Assembly: GCF_963678635.1 (NCBI RefSeq)
Contig: NC_087063.1
Coordinates: 61,233,850 to 61,297,849, forward strand
DNA: 64,000 nucleotides
Direction of reading: 5' to 3'
From: Symsagittifera roscoffensis
Lineage: Eukaryota > Xenacoelomorpha > Acoela > Convolutidae
The notes beneath the pieces were generated by a model. The model saw only the letters and a list, made by a program, of their open reading frames with translations. It had not been told where the DNA came from and searched no databases. This document shows positions 11,968 through 23,567 of the stretch, one piece after another. Both the position numbers and the translations under genes were made by a program. Numbering within the stretch: the first letter of the stretch is position 1; each line of letters opens with the position of its first letter.

Positions 11968-12829
11968 ACACAGATTTTCAGAGTGTGGAGAACTTGAAAA
12001 AGTTTGATGTAACTAAATGTCCCTTTGACGCGAATCGAGAAAGTATACTGAAGAGAAAAAATAAATTGAAATCTTCTAAAAAATTGTTTTCAATGAAGTC
12101 AGAGACAGATGATGGGTTGTCTAATTGTTCCAATTCTCCCGAAAGACCAACAGAAATTGATTTAGCAGCAAAAAACATGTCCTGCCCAAGATAGAATATG
12201 TGAAGGGTAAAATATCGGACAAAGAACTAGATTCGCTCAGGGCGGTGCTAAATCGGAATACAGACGTTTTTTCGAAGCATAAAGCTGATATAGGTTGCTG
12301 CAATTTTGTAGAACACGAGATTGAGATAGACGAGGGCTCGGTACTTCATAGGGAAGGGGCGAGCAGAATGACCCCACATAAGCCAGAAGCGTGCAGGAAA
12401 GAGATCGAGATGTTAATGGAGTACGACATGATTGAGCAGTCGAAGTCCCCATGGTCATGGCTAAAAAGAAAGGGGGCAACTCAGGTTTTGTTGTGATTTC
12501 CGCTACCTGAACGCAGTAACGATAAAGGACGCATACCCGATTCCCCGCATCGATAAGAGCCTCTCCAAATTGGGGGACGCGAAGTTCTTCACGACGTTAG
12601 ATTTGGGATCTGCTTTCTGACAAGTGCCACTCAGGAAGCAAGATCGCGAGAAAACGGGCTTCGCGTGCGAGCTGGGATTGTTCCAGTGGAAGAGGATGCC
12701 GTTCGGATTGTGCAAAGCGACGGCCACATCCCAGCGACTGATGGCCCAGGCCCTCACGAAAGTAACAAAGAAATACGGGAACCTCAACATGTGTTACGTC
12801 GATGATGTCGTGATCGCAACACCAACCCT
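11886..12829 (+). pseudogene. Truncated Gypsy RT fingers/palm, copy A first unit
   Basis: RT landmarks are present: DAYPIPRIDKSLSKLG, FFTTLDLGSAF, KTGFACELGLFQWKRMPFGL and MCYVDDVVIA. A TGA interrupts the frame at SAF*QVPL (about 12,620). The gene stops after the YVDD box because the second 5.1-kb unit begins at 12,830. This copy lacks thumb, RNase H and integrase and cannot be functional. Confidence 0.85.
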
Positions 12830-13094
12830 GTTAATATGTTTTGAGGATCGAATTTTTGAGTTTTTAGAAATAGGGGTACCTTCTGGGGCAGTTTGAGCAA
12901 CTAAAACATTCATTCAGAGTCGGAATAAAAAGTCAACTACCAACGGGCGTGCGTATTAGGATTATAGGGGTACCTTCTGGGGCAATTTGAGCAACTAAAA
13001 CATTCATTCAGAGTCGGAATAAAAAGTCAACTACCAACGGGCGTGCGTATTAGGATTATAGGAGCCCATTTGACCCGGAAAATTGTGATCAACT

Positions 13095-15590
13095 TTGGAT
13101 TCTAGATCGGGTTTATCAGAAGTACCCGAGCAAAATTTTTTTTTGGTTGCTTTTTTGGTTGTGCAGCGCAGGGATTTGTTAGGGACAACAACTAAGATTC
13201 CCAGGCTGAGTACGGGGACTACACGAAAGCTCAAACCACGGCGTAGCCAATATACGGTTAGTAACATTTCCGATGTCTTTGCTGATGAAGAAGCGATTAA
13301 AGGTCACGCTGGTCTTTCAGTGAGCGGAATGAAACTCAGAAGCGAGAAGAACTTCGATGACGATCAAGGGCGAAGTAGTGAGACCGGACAGGCGAGCGAG
13401 ACGCTTACGGATCCCTTCGAGGAAGGGGAGCAAACGCTGATCCGACCCGACTACCACCATCACGCCGACCTTGAAGAGCCATGCAAGGACTTTGAACGGG
13501 ACGAAGTTGAAAGTATGGAAGGAGGCCTCAGAGCGTTCCGAGGTCGAACCGCGAGAAGAAGTATTTTTCAGGGGAATGTCCAAATCAGAGACCAAGAGTA
13601 ACAAGTGGAGAAAAGAACAACCATCTCTAGTCAAGCAGAACAAAAATGCGATGATGTCAAGTATAAGTTCAAGTGAGGAACACAGAAGTTCGAAGCCAAG
13701 AAAAGCTGGAACTCTTTGCACGACGAGCGCATGGCATCACTACAAACCGAAGGTCTATCTTCCAGTTATGACCATCCGGAGATAACTCATCCGGATGTGG
13801 ACTTCGAGCCGTGCCCAAGGAATGATAAGGACAGGAAAGCGATGGCCAACTCGCCGACCAGGCCGATGTCTTATGGGATGACCGTAAGAGTATCCTCGAC
13901 GTTCGACAGGTTGATGATGTCGATGGGCAAGCAAAAGGGCGGCGCGTCATCGAGTACTAGGCTGCAACAGCTGTTGACCTCATCATCTCTGGGTCTAACC
14001 CCGGCATCGGAGGCGGCTGGCGATATAAGTGACATGTTTGCTGGCGTAATGACAGGCCTTGAAGAACTGCGACTGGACATGACTAAGAGAATAGAACAAG
14101 TCGAGGAGAGAGCTCACCAGGATCAAGAGAAATTGCGAGATGAGCTGACAAACGTGAAGTCGCAGGCGAGAGTCGATCAGGCTCAATTGATTCGCAACAC
14201 CGATCAATGCCTGGCGGAGAGCTTGGCTCAAGCAAACAAGGAGTCAGTGGAAAGAGAGATTAGGATGGCAAGAGAGATCGAGCGATTATTGAACGATCAC
14301 GACAAAACCGATGATCATACGATGACTAGCCTGTAGAAGAGGTTGGATGGCAAATCTGACCTGATGATGCGGAAGCTTGACGAGATCTTAAACGGGAGTA
14401 ATCGGGAGGATCGTTCCGCCCCAATGGAGCGCTCACGCCAGGCAAATGATGGAGACGGAGCACGCAGCTATGCCGGGGCCCAGCAGAGTTCGTGAACGAA
14501 TCACGAATCTAAATATAACGAGCGGCCCAGGGCAGCCCCATCGAGGCCAGGTTGGACAGACCCGGTCCTACCAGAAGCGGATGCCACCCCGGAGGCACGA
14601 TTGCTCACTGTGCCACAAGTCAGATCAGTGCCAGATCTGACTAGAGTTTCACAGGACACAACGATGTATGCTTCGATATTTGAGCCTCTGAACAGGTCTC
14701 TTGAACCATTTATCACCAAGCTCTCGAAGTCAACCGAGAGAGGAGAGAGGTCAAGGAGGACACTCGAAAAGCCGAAGTCATTTAAGGACGAGTCAGATGG
14801 CTGCATCGATACTTGGATAGAAGTGATGAAGTTACACTATGAAGAAGAGAATCTCTCAAAGAAACAGGAATGCAGCGCATTGACAAGCAACCTGGAGGGC
14901 ACCGCCCTAAATTGTGTGATGGCGATAAGGGCCAATGAACGAGACAGCGCTCGAAAGATATTCGAAATCTTGCTGAATCGTTTCGGCTCTGGTGTATAAG
15001 GGCATCAGGCTATGGTGAAGTTCGAAAAGAGGCGCCAAAGAGATGAAGAATCCATAGACAAGTTATTAGACGACCTTGAACTACTCAGAAGGAGAAGTAA
15101 TCCCGATGAGAGAATATCGGAGCGAAACTTGGCCATCGCCTCTAAGTTCATGGATGGAGTAAAAAGTGATCAGCTGAAAACCATGCTAGCTACACACTTC
15201 ACCCTGTTGGTTGACCAGGTACCCACGCCCGATGATTTGCGTATGAAGTCGCGTGAGTACTTGCTCATGAAACCGAGGGCGCAAATCCGTTACAGCAATT
15301 ATGGCAACTACAGCTGAACAAACACTGGCGCGAACTCCAGTTGGTACAGAACTCGAGACGACATGGATAGGAGGAGGTCATGTGCCGATTGTAGCTCGAT
15401 GGACCACCATGTTTCCGCCTGTTCTGCTTACAAACAGAACATGAAAGCGATAGGCTACTTTCTCGATGATGTTGATGCGACCGACGAGGACCAAGAAGAG
15501 TACGTTAGAGGACTCATAAAGAAGTATGGACCAAGGTGCTTCTTCTGTAATTTCGAGGGAAACTTCAAGTCGGATTGCACTCAGTTTTGA
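13095..15590 (+). pseudogene. gag: Gypsy-type gag, copy A second unit
   Basis: A near-identical duplicate of 7,991-10,486, with the same stops, the same coiled coil, the same capsid-like segment and the same defective second zinc knuckle. Codon differences noticed against the first unit are Ile/Leu in RRDL-GTT, Ala/Asp near the end of the coiled-coil frame, and Ile/Leu in YVRG-IKKYG. Sharing of all frame breaks shows the gene was already dead when duplicated. Confidence 0.75.
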
Positions 15591-17071
15591 AATGCGCTGG
15601 CGGAAAATTCTCCGTGATGAAGAGGCTCTTTCGGGCGTCAAAGCCAGTCGAGCACGTCTGATGAACGAGGCTGAGTCTCGGAGAAAAGAGACGACACCGA
15701 GCACATTTACGACTAAGAAGGTGAAGACCTTGCTTGATGAGGTGATAGCCTCGAGCCTGGAGGCAGAGTCGGCTGGCCCGCTCAAGGTGGATTATGGCTT
15801 AGCAGCCCGGACTGCATTACAGAATGTCCAGCAGGAGCTAGCCACGAAAGAAGTTGATAAATGGGTAAGGTCGGAACTAGAAAGCAAAGATCTTCGGGGA
15901 AAAAATGACATTCTGGGGAAAAAAACGAAAGAAGAGGACAAACAGGAACCCAGAAAACTGGGACTAAAGCTAAATGTTATATCGGGTAAAATCTTTGGCA
16001 TGACCGAGGAAGGAACGAAGATAATGTCCATTATATCGGTCGCAGGACACCAGGTGGTCAAGAACTTGGTGAACCGTCGGAGGTCACGCTGGTACACCTG
16101 GATATTTATGCGGACTACCTGAGGGAGAAGGATCCAAAGTTGGACTCCAGGGCAGTGCGAGCGTTGCTCACGACAGCAGGTCCAAGGTTAATGAGAGTAG
16201 ATGGACATTACATTGAAGTCCATGGCCCATATCCGATTCTGATGAATGTGGACGACCTTAACATCTACACAAAGGCTCACGTGACTGATGCCAGCGATCA
16301 AGTAGGCCGGATATACATTGGTCGAGAAGAGCTGAAGGTGCGACGAATCGGACATAACGCCATGCTTGAACAGGATGCGGTTCACATAGGTTGCGAAGCC
16401 GATCTGGCAGCAAATGTGCTGGATGTGCAGGGCAGACAACTTTCAGTAAAAGGACTGTTAGATACGGGAGCAGTGGTCAGCGTCATGCCAGTCAGCACTT
16501 GAACTGATATAGGCTTCGACAGGTCGGATTTGATACCAACAAACCTCAGACTGGCTGCTGCCAATCAGGGAGCAATCTATGTGACAGGACGGCCCCGATT
16601 ATGTCACTACAGCTTGGAGGGAGACATCTTTGGATGAGCTTCCTGGTGGTGGAAAATTTGGACGAATCCGATCAAGTCATCCTGGGAAGGGACTTCGTAC
16701 GCAACTTGGATGTCACGATCGACCTCAACGACGGGTTGATCAGGATCAAAAATCCTGAGAGGAAGTATGAAAAGAAACCTCCTAATAAGATCTTAATTAA
16801 CCAGGCAAAGGTGCCGATTTTTCATGATCGAAAAGTTATTTTGAAGCCAAACCAAGCCGTGGTAGCGACGTTGAGGATGAGAAATTTAAATAAACTCAGT
16901 AATGACAGACAGGTGTGTCTGGTACCAAATCCGAACAGTAAGAGCTCGGCTATTTTAGGAAGAAGTTTCTCACTCACTCAGAGCGGACTGTGTGTGAGTG
17001 TGTTGTTGAACACAGAAGCAACCACAGTGACAATACAGAGGGGAAAAAACTTGGCTACGCATTGCCTCTGA
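15526..17071 (+). pseudogene. Gag-pol linker and retropepsin, copy A second unit
   Basis: A duplicate of 10,422-11,967. The DTGA protease box lies at about 16,455-16,490 and the ILGRDF box at about 16,680. The TGA after the protease box and the frame change downstream are both retained. One codon differs (Val/Ile in MRWRK-LRDEE). Confidence 0.75.
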
Positions 17072-18201
17072 ACACAGATTTTCAGAGTGTGGAGAACTTG
17101 AAAAAGTTTGATGTAACTAAATGTCCCTTTGACGCGAATCGAGAAAGTATACTGAAGAGAAAAAATAAATTGAAATCTTCTAAAAAATTGTTTTCAATGA
17201 AGTCAGAGACAGATGATGGGTTGTCTAATTGTTCCAATTCTCCCGAAAGACCAACAGAAATTGATTTAGCAGCAAAAAACATGTCCTGCCCAAGATAGAA
17301 TATGTGAAGGGTAAAATATCGGACAAAGAACTAGATTCGCTCAGGGCGGTGCTAAATCGGAATACAGACGTTTTTTCGAAGCATAAAGCTGATATAGGTT
17401 GCTGCAATTTTGTAGAACACGAGATTGAGATAGACGAGGGCTCGGTACTTCATAGGGAAGGGGCGAGCAGAATGACCCCACATAAGCCAGAAGCGTGCAG
17501 GAAAGAGATCGAGATGTTAATGGAGTACGACATGATTGAGCAGTCGAAGTCCCCATGGTCATGGCTAAAAAGAAAGGGGGCAACTCAGGTTTTGTTGTGA
17601 TTTCCGCTACCTGAACGCAGTAACGATAAAGGACGCATACCCGATTCCCCGCATCGATAAGAGCCTCTCCAAATTGGGGGACGCGAAGTTCTTCACGACG
17701 TTAGATTTGGGATCTGCTTTCTGACAAGTGCCACTCAGGAAGCAAGATCGCGAGAAAACGGGCTTCGCGTGCGAGCTGGGATTGTTCCAGTGGAAGAGGA
17801 TGCCGTTCGGATTGTGCAAAGCGACGGCCACATCCCAGCGACTGATGGCCCAGGCCCTCACGAAAGTAACAAAGAAATACGGGAACCTCAACATGTGTTA
17901 CGTCGATGATGTCGTGATCGCAACACCAACCCTGGAGGATCTTATAGAGAGGTTGGATGAGGTGTTTGCTTGCATGAAACAAGCGGGCCTGAAGTGCAAA
18001 CCCTCCAAGTGTGAAATTCTTAGAGACTCAATAAAGTATCTAGGCCGCCTTGTGGATAAGCATGGTGTGAGACCGAATCCGGAAGCGGTCGAGGCGGTCT
18101 TGACCTGGAAAGCACCTAAGACAGACATACAGCTGATGAACTTTTTGGGGTTTGCTAACTATTATCGAGGATTCATCAAAGAGTACGCCGATAAGATATA
18201 A
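16990..18201 (+). pseudogene. Gypsy RT, copy A second unit (full fingers to thumb)
   Basis: This unit carries the whole RT. It has the same boxes as the first unit through YVDD (about 17,900), then LIERLDEVFACMKQAGLK, KCEILRDSIKYLGRLVDK and FLGFANYYRGFIKEYA, which is the standard Gypsy RT thumb/connection order. In-frame stops include TGA at SAF*QVPL (about 17,724) and TAA after ADKI (18,199). RT would copy element RNA into DNA. The catalytic YVDD is intact but the polyprotein is not. Confidence 0.85.
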
Positions 18202-18760
18202 CCCATGCAGCAGTTGATGAGAAACAAGGGCAAAAAATTCACTTGGACTGATAAGGCACAAGTTTCATTTGAAAACATTAAACGTGAACTTTGCGAGGCA
18301 TCGGTACTCGGCATGCCAATAGAGAAAAGGATGTTTGTGTAAGTCACGGATGCATCAGTGGTTACGAAATCGGGCATACTTCACCAGGAGCAAGAGTGGA
18401 ACTGGGGAACGGTTCTCCGTCCGATAGCCTATGGAAGTAGGGTCCTGAGCGATACTGAGATGAAGTACGGCGCACCAAAAGCGGAAATGTTCGCGGTGAT
18501 CACTTTCGTGGAAAAATACAGGGCCTACTTGTGGAGTGATCCCTTTAAGTTGCGTGTGGATAATCGTACCCTTGCCTGGCTAGAAACCTATTCGATGGAC
18601 CAAAGTTATTTTGGTCGTTGGATCGTGCGCCTGGATGGGTACCACATGATCATAGAGCACCGTACCCGTGACAAGCATCAAAGTGCTGATATCCTCAGTA
18701 AAAAGACAGAATTTTATGTGCGCCTAGAAGAGAAACAGGCCAATCAAGCAGAAATCAAAG
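18202..18760 (+). pseudogene. Gypsy RNase H, copy A
   Basis: The RNase H landmarks are in order: VTDASVV (first Asp, about 18,345), YGAPKAEMFAVITF (Glu), and LRVDNRTLAW (third Asp), then HRTRDKHQSADILSK near the end. A TAA at about 18,340 separates it from RT. The domain would have removed the RNA strand during reverse transcription. Confidence 0.8.
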
Positions 18761-19458
18761 ACGGATTATCATTTCTAGATAAGGAGACCTATGATAAACT
18801 ACCACCCACCAGGTGGCTGGACAAGTCAGGGCACCCCATACCAGGACACCCTGAACTTCCGGTGGAGACGGTGGCTGAAATAAAGGTATTGTCCAGGGGT
18901 GATCCTGTCCCGCTGGATCTGCTGGTCCGATCCAATCTGGTGCAGCTGGAGCTTACCAGGCTGTGTATAAACAGCATAGCCCTGCCACATAGGACAGTGA
19001 ACGTGGCGCCGGACGTCATGGGGGAAGCTCCGTGACTTGTTGGATAGAGATTTGGATAGGCATGATCAATATTGGATGCAAACCATCCAACGGTTGACCG
19101 TCACTGAGAGAACAGAGAAGAGGCAAGTGACAATTCTCAGTCGAGATTTTGAACGGGATTGCCGGTCGATAGTGAACCAGCTGGTGAACTCAATGCCGAG
19201 GGATGTCTTGTTGAGGACTTGGTTCACAGAACATGGGACATCGACCCAGGTCCAAGCCACTGAAGAGTTTTGTCCGGGGAGTCGAGAAACATCACAGACA
19301 GATTAGAACATAATGATGTGGAATCCATCGGCTCGAGTGACGAATCGAGGCCCCAATCCTGGGAGAACACATCTGATACCACTTCCCAGTCCTATTTTTC
19401 GGAGATTGCTATTCTTTCCTTGTTGATGGAATAGAAACAGCGCGGGCTGGACCGGCAA
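18761..19458 (+). pseudogene. RNase H-integrase linker, copy A
   Basis: A Pro/charge-rich stretch begins ETYDKLPPTRWLDK and contains GHPIPGHPELPVETV. It aligns with 41,364-42,120 in copy C, which is longer and contains repeated LSGE-type short units that copy A has lost. The frame is broken at 19,035. The segment 19,307-19,458 holds no recognisable domain. Confidence 0.5.
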
Positions 19459-20631
19459 ATGCATCAGCATCCGGACAGAGACAGGTATACCTCCTATGAG
19501 GAGGGCACTGTAGTGGATAATGCCGCAGATGAGCTTGAACTGATAGCAGTGTCGAAACGCCCAACCAGAAATCTACCACATGGTACGGTCGTCCGTACCA
19601 ACCTGGAGTCATCTGTGCAGGAAGCAACACTTTTGAAGAAGATATGGTGTGTCAAGTTGATGGATGATGCTCATGCCCCGGAGGCAATTAGCGGACAATT
19701 GAACGTGGTAAAGACATATCTAAAAGCCAGATACCGGCTGTCGGATCTCCTAGGGATCAACGAAATGACAGAATGACGAGTAATCTGAAAAGATGGATCG
19801 AGAACGGGACACCTGAAAAAGGAGATTTAGAGGAAGACAGTTATAAGACCTTGAAGCAATTTTACATGAAGAGAAAAGATTTGTTGTACCTGAACAAAGA
19901 CGGAATCATAGCCTGTAAACGCAAGGAAGAAAATAAGGTCCTTTTTAAGTATAATTCAAAAGTGTTGCCACTGTTATACCAGACCGAATTGCTCTTTCGT
20001 TCACATGATCAGATGGGCCATCAAGGCGTGGAAAAAGCGTACAACAGGATACAGAAACGATTCGACTGGCCTGTTTTGAAGAAATTTTGTGAAATTGGAT
20101 CTCTGCATGCTTGTCGTGTCAACAGACGAAGGACCCCAGGCAACTAAGGTTCCCCCTGCAGTCAAAAGAGTCATCGGGCATCAACGAAGTAGTGCAAATT
20201 GATCATCAGAAGATATGCATGAAAGCCACGGGCTACAATCAGGGGATGGTAATGATCAATCGTTTCACGAAACAGGCAGAGGCATCCCCTTGCATGACAG
20301 CATCAGCGGAAGGGACGTGCGATCACTTGATAAATGTGTTGATAGCGAGGTACGGCTGCCCCATCACACTCCAGTCGGACAATGGCAAAGCATTCGTTGG
20401 TGATCTCTTGAAGGAGTTAATGAAAGGTCGCAGGTGGCACAGGCCCACTCGACCACTTATCACCCACAAACTAATGGCCTACAAGTGAGGGGAGCTTACA
20501 ACAGCACAGATCATTCAACCACCGGAATAAGTCCGCATATGATGCTACCTGGTCACGAAAAATCCTCGCGACAAAAGAGGAAATTTGATAAAAGGACTGC
20601 AGATGCAAAAGCCTACTCAGTGGGCGATTAA
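19459..20631 (+). pseudogene. Gypsy integrase, copy A
   Basis: N-terminal HHCC zinc binding is visible (FRSHDQMGHQGVEKAYNR, then a Cys pair ending in SCQQTK, about 20,000-20,125). The core shows VVQIDHQKIC (first Asp), LQSDNGKAFVGD (second Asp) and TYHPQTNGLQV. The catalytic Glu expected just after PQTNGL is Val here. There is a frame change near 20,100 and a deletion near 20,560 that removes part of the C-terminal domain. It would insert element cDNA into the genome; this copy could not. Confidence 0.8.
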
Positions 20632-20714
20632 GTCTGAGTGTTCCAGGAAGTAGTTCCACCAAAAGAAACCAAAAAATTACTTAAAAAAGGCGCGGCCCAT
20701 TTCAAATAACAGAA

Positions 20715-21470
20715 GTGCACCAAGGAGGTTGTTTTTATCGATTGAGCACCGGACCAGCAGCTCTCTACGAAAGTATCAAACCAAACAATGCCTCATCAGA
20801 GGACTGGTGCATCCCAATGGACATGCAGGTGGGAGACTATTCAATATTGGATCCTGCTTGTGAAGTGAATGAAAGAGGTACGCGCGACAAAAACGACGGG
20901 AATGAGGTGGTAGATAATTGCGATCTGCCACTGGACCTGGATTTGACTGAGCGAGTAGAGGTGGGTCTCTACCTTATGCCGAAGAGGACTGGCACTACCC
21001 AGAACAGACTGAAAATGACAAAGGAGTACAACCTGACTTTTCTTTCACCATGGAAACACGCCAGAGCAATAAAGTAAGGAACAAGAAGAAGTAAAACCCA
21101 TATGGCGAGGATTTCGTCATAGACAGGATAGTTTTAAGCGATATGATGGAATCGCTGGTGGGACTGGATGAAGTAGCGGTGCCAAAAGATTGACTTGGTC
21201 AATGACATGGATCAGGATTGGATCGACGATCGCTCCAAACCAGAAGTAGAGTTCGAACCAGAGTTGGAGCAGACTCATGAGCAAGAATTAACGAACTTGC
21301 GAGTGCTCGAATGGCTCCATGATCTGCCGGCAGATCCTAAAGAGACAATCTTGACGATTCAGGATGTCGATAAAGACGGCATCAAATACGTCAGCCATGA
21401 CAATACCGAGTCCAACTGGGTCGCTCCAGATGGCCCTCCACGCGTTCCGCAATCCAACCTCGATATTCTT
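20715..21470 (+). pseudogene. Acidic 3' ORF, copy A, lacking the macro-like part
   Basis: It follows the integrase tail and reads HQGGCFYRLSTGPAALYESI, then an Asp/Glu-rich region (DWIDDRSKPEVEFEPELEQT at about 21,215) and LPADPKETILTIQDVDKDG. Homologous sequence is in copies B, C and D. At CTCGAT/ATTCTTAG (about 21,465) it jumps directly to the LTR block, missing the macro-like segment that follows in copies B and D. Whether this acidic protein is the end of Pol or a separate product is unknown. Confidence 0.6.
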
Positions 21471-21600
21471 AGGTTATGTTTTTTGTGATGTTTGTATCAT
21501 AAGAGACCTGGAACAAGAAAGGTAGGAAAAGTGACTGCGCTCATTTGTTTTACCTTGATAAGGTTGCAGGTGGACGATCCACCTTGGTCCTAGTTTTTCA
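21466..21600 (+). repeat. LTR/leader block 1 (A-B junction), truncated
   Basis: It starts at ATTCTTAGGTTATGTT and runs through GGTTGCAGGTGGACGATCC to CTAGTTTTTCAAT. The same block is at 39,182-39,320, 44,160-44,300 and 46,770-46,910. After TTTTTCAAT the leader and the first small ORF are missing, and sequence resumes inside the gag start region. Confidence 0.75.
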
Positions 21601-21810
21601 ATAAACCGCCGAGAGAGGCGAATTCGACTGATGAGATGGCGGCGAGGAGATATGTCTGGCAACAACTTGGCTCGTGACACGGGACTAGGCGAGCAGAGGG
21701 TTCCATAAACCGCCGAGAGAGGCGAATTCGACTGATGAGATGGCGGCGAGGAGATATGTCTGGCAACAACTTGGCTCGTGACCCGGGACTAGGCGAGCAG
21801 AGGGTTCATC
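21601..21810 (+). repeat. 105-bp tandem duplication at the start of copy B
   Basis: Two copies begin ATAAACCGCCGAGAGAGG at 21,601 and 21,706. Each carries the conserved TGATGAG stop/start overlap of the first two ORFs, so the duplication repeats the translation-start region. Confidence 0.9.
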
Positions 21811-22010
21811 GGCTAGGTGAGATGCCCCTACCTGTTCAACCTGTGCAGCCGCTCATCGGAGTGAAAAGACTACGTGATGGGCCGGGCCCGTCACACTCAG
21901 TGGATTCTCCAACAGCTACTCCTCCACTGAAGAGAGTGAGGATGAACAAGATAGAGATCCACACCTCGGAGGCGATTGAGACGTTGTAGATGAAGGATAA
22001 GGATCAGAGC
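21735..22010 (+). pseudogene. Second 5' ORF fragment, copy B
   Basis: The frame opens at ATGAGATGGCGGCG and reads MRWRRGDMSGNNLARDPG, a Pro- and Arg-rich stretch, then SEAIETL. It aligns with the second ORF of copies C, D and E. A TAG ends it at 21,987. At about 22,010 the sequence jumps straight to the integrase C-terminal region, the same deletion junction as in copy D (about 44,978). Confidence 0.65.
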
Positions 22011-22405
22011 GAGTTGTGTGCCAAGCACTGCAAACGTACGTGCGTGATGTTATTAGAAGGAAGCATGACCTCAATGACTTATGCAGGAGGAACACGCAAC
22101 AGGTGCAAATTAGACAAAAGAGGAGATTTGATAAAAGGACTGCAGATGCAAAAGCCTACTCAGTGGTCGATCACGTCTGGGTGTTCCAGGAAGTAGTTCC
22201 ACCAAAAGAAACCAAAAAATTACAAAAAAAATGGCGCGCCCCATTTCAAATAACAGAAGTGCACCAAGGAGGTCGTTTTTCGATTGAGCACCGGACCAGC
22301 AGCTCCCTACGAAAGTATCAAACCAAACAATGCCTCATCAGAGGACTGGTGCATCCCAATGGACATGCAGGAGGGAGACTATTCAATATTGGATCCTGCT
22401 TGTGA
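22011..22405 (+). pseudogene. Integrase C-terminal domain remnant, copy B
   Basis: It reads RRNTQQVQIRQKRRFDKRT, then VWVFQEVVPPKETKKLQKKW and APFQITEVHQGG. That is the familiar W-x-GP(F/Y)-x-I pattern of Gypsy integrase tails, and it matches copy C at about 43,170-43,440. The upstream integrase core is deleted. Confidence 0.7.
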
Positions 22406-22658
22406 AGTGAATGAAAGAGGTACGCGCGACAAAAACAACGGGAATGAGGTGGTAGATAATTGCGATCTGAAACTGGACCTGGATTTGACTGAGCGAGTAG
22501 AGGTGGGCGACGAAACTCTACCTTATGCCGAAGAGGACTGGGACTGCCCAGAACAGACTGAAATTGCCAAAGGAGTACAAACTGACTTTCCTTTCACCAT
22601 GGAAACACGCCAGAGCAATAAAGGAAGGAACAAGAAGAAGTACAACCCGTATGGCGAG
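22284..22658 (+). pseudogene. Acidic 3' ORF, copy B, left half, interrupted
   Basis: It begins MSTGPAAPYESIKPNNAS, continues through WCIPMDMQEGDYSI and METRQSNKGRNKKKYNPYG, and is cut at 22,658 by the 15.4-kb TIR element. The frame resumes at 38,036 with GATTTCGTCATAGAC. Copies A, C and D show the uninterrupted sequence. Confidence 0.85.
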
Positions 22659-22684
22659 CATTACGTCGCCAATCCGTGTTATTT
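22659..22684 (+). repeat. Left terminal inverted repeat of TIR element
   Basis: A 26-bp sequence starting CATTACGTCGCCAATCC. Its reverse complement, with one change (T/C at position 8), closes the element at 38,010-38,035. Confidence 0.9.
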
Positions 22685-22709
22685 CAATAGTCAGATTTGA
22701 CTATTAGTG

Positions 22710-23035
22710 TACATGGATTCCGAATTCAAATGATATAACATGCACATGCCATGAATTCCGCGTTCAAATACTCGCATGGCGGCACGAACATCCCTGAATC
22801 CGGGACAATCAATTAAACCGCCGAAAATTGGCAAAATCCCGGAATCCATGGTATAGCGAACAATTACTTGAATTCGGAATCCAGGACATGGTCCCGGAAT
22901 CCGAGCCATTTCTACTCAACCACTAAACAAATAGTTGCTAAACAAATAGTTGATAAATTCAATACACTATAACCATGGAATCCAAGACGTTGGAATCCAG
23001 TGAGAAAAATGGCATGGAATCCGAGACTTTTATAT
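22710..23035. repeat. Left subterminal GGAATCC motif array
   Basis: At least seven GGAATCC/GGATTCC motifs in both orientations, usually with CATGG, CCCGG or GGGAC beside them. A matching array lies inside the right end. Subterminal arrays of a short motif are the usual transposase-binding regions of CACTA, hAT and similar elements; binding here is inference. Confidence 0.75.
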
Positions 23036-23139
23036 TTTTGAATTAATCTGGCAGAAGTTTACAGTTTTTAAGCAATTTTATTCCATCTTTTTTGTTTAGT
23101 TTGTCCTACAAGTTATTATAACTGCAACTATTAACTTAC

Positions 23140-23460
23140 GTGCTAAAATACTGTATTCCGATGAAAAAAGTTGTGGGTACAATCGTTTGATCAAACTTAG
23201 TTATAACTACTTGTAGTTGCAACTACAAACTAATTAGTTAATTTCGAGCGTGCCGAAATACTGTACTGAGGTTAAGACTTTGCCAGTGTCTGAACTTGTT
23301 TGATCAAACTTAGTTATAAGTAGGCTACTTGTAGTTGCAACTACTAACTAATTATTTACTAAGTAATTAGTAATTTCGAGCGTGCCGAAATACTGTACAT
23401 GTACTTCGATGAAAAAAGTTGTGGGTGCAAATGTTTGAACTACTACTAGTAGTAACTACA
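23140..23460. repeat. Degenerate ~120-bp repeats, left flank of SET gene
   Basis: Two to three copies of a unit contain GAAATACTGTA, GATGAAAAAAGTTGTGGGT and a TAGTTGCAACTAC palindrome. No coding potential. It separates the subterminal array from the SET gene's 3' end. Confidence 0.6.
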
Positions 23461-23567
23461 CGTATGTAACATACAGTATGTTGAACATAAAGCATATGGA
23501 ACTTCCATTGAATGGGTGTAACACAACTTGAAAAGTTTCTAAGGTAAAAAAGCTGAGCTTGTGAACT

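Larger units (their letters stand above)
7726..12829 (+). repeat. 5,104-bp tandem duplication, first unit
   Basis: Every feature in this unit recurs exactly 5,104 bases downstream. The unit runs from GTTAATATGTTTTGAGG in the gag leader to CAACACCAACCCT just after the RT active-site codons, so the first unit's RT is cut off directly after YVDDVVIATPT. I noticed only four base differences that change codons between the units. It is either a very recent unequal exchange or an assembly duplication. Confidence 0.95.
12830..17933 (+). repeat. 5,104-bp tandem duplication, second unit
   Basis: This is the second unit of the duplication. It continues without a break at 17,934 into the remainder of RT, RNase H and integrase, so it is the unit linked to the original pol gene. 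The join at 12,829/12,830 fuses RT coding sequence to gag leader with no inserted bases and at most 1 bp of shared sequence. Confidence 0.95.

Noticed and set aside
21455-21480. Splicing as the cause of the macro-less junction
   Set aside because: The junction CTCGAT/ATTCTTA does not coincide with GT...AG borders in copies B or D (removed sequence begins CTGCTCG), so deletion is the simpler account.
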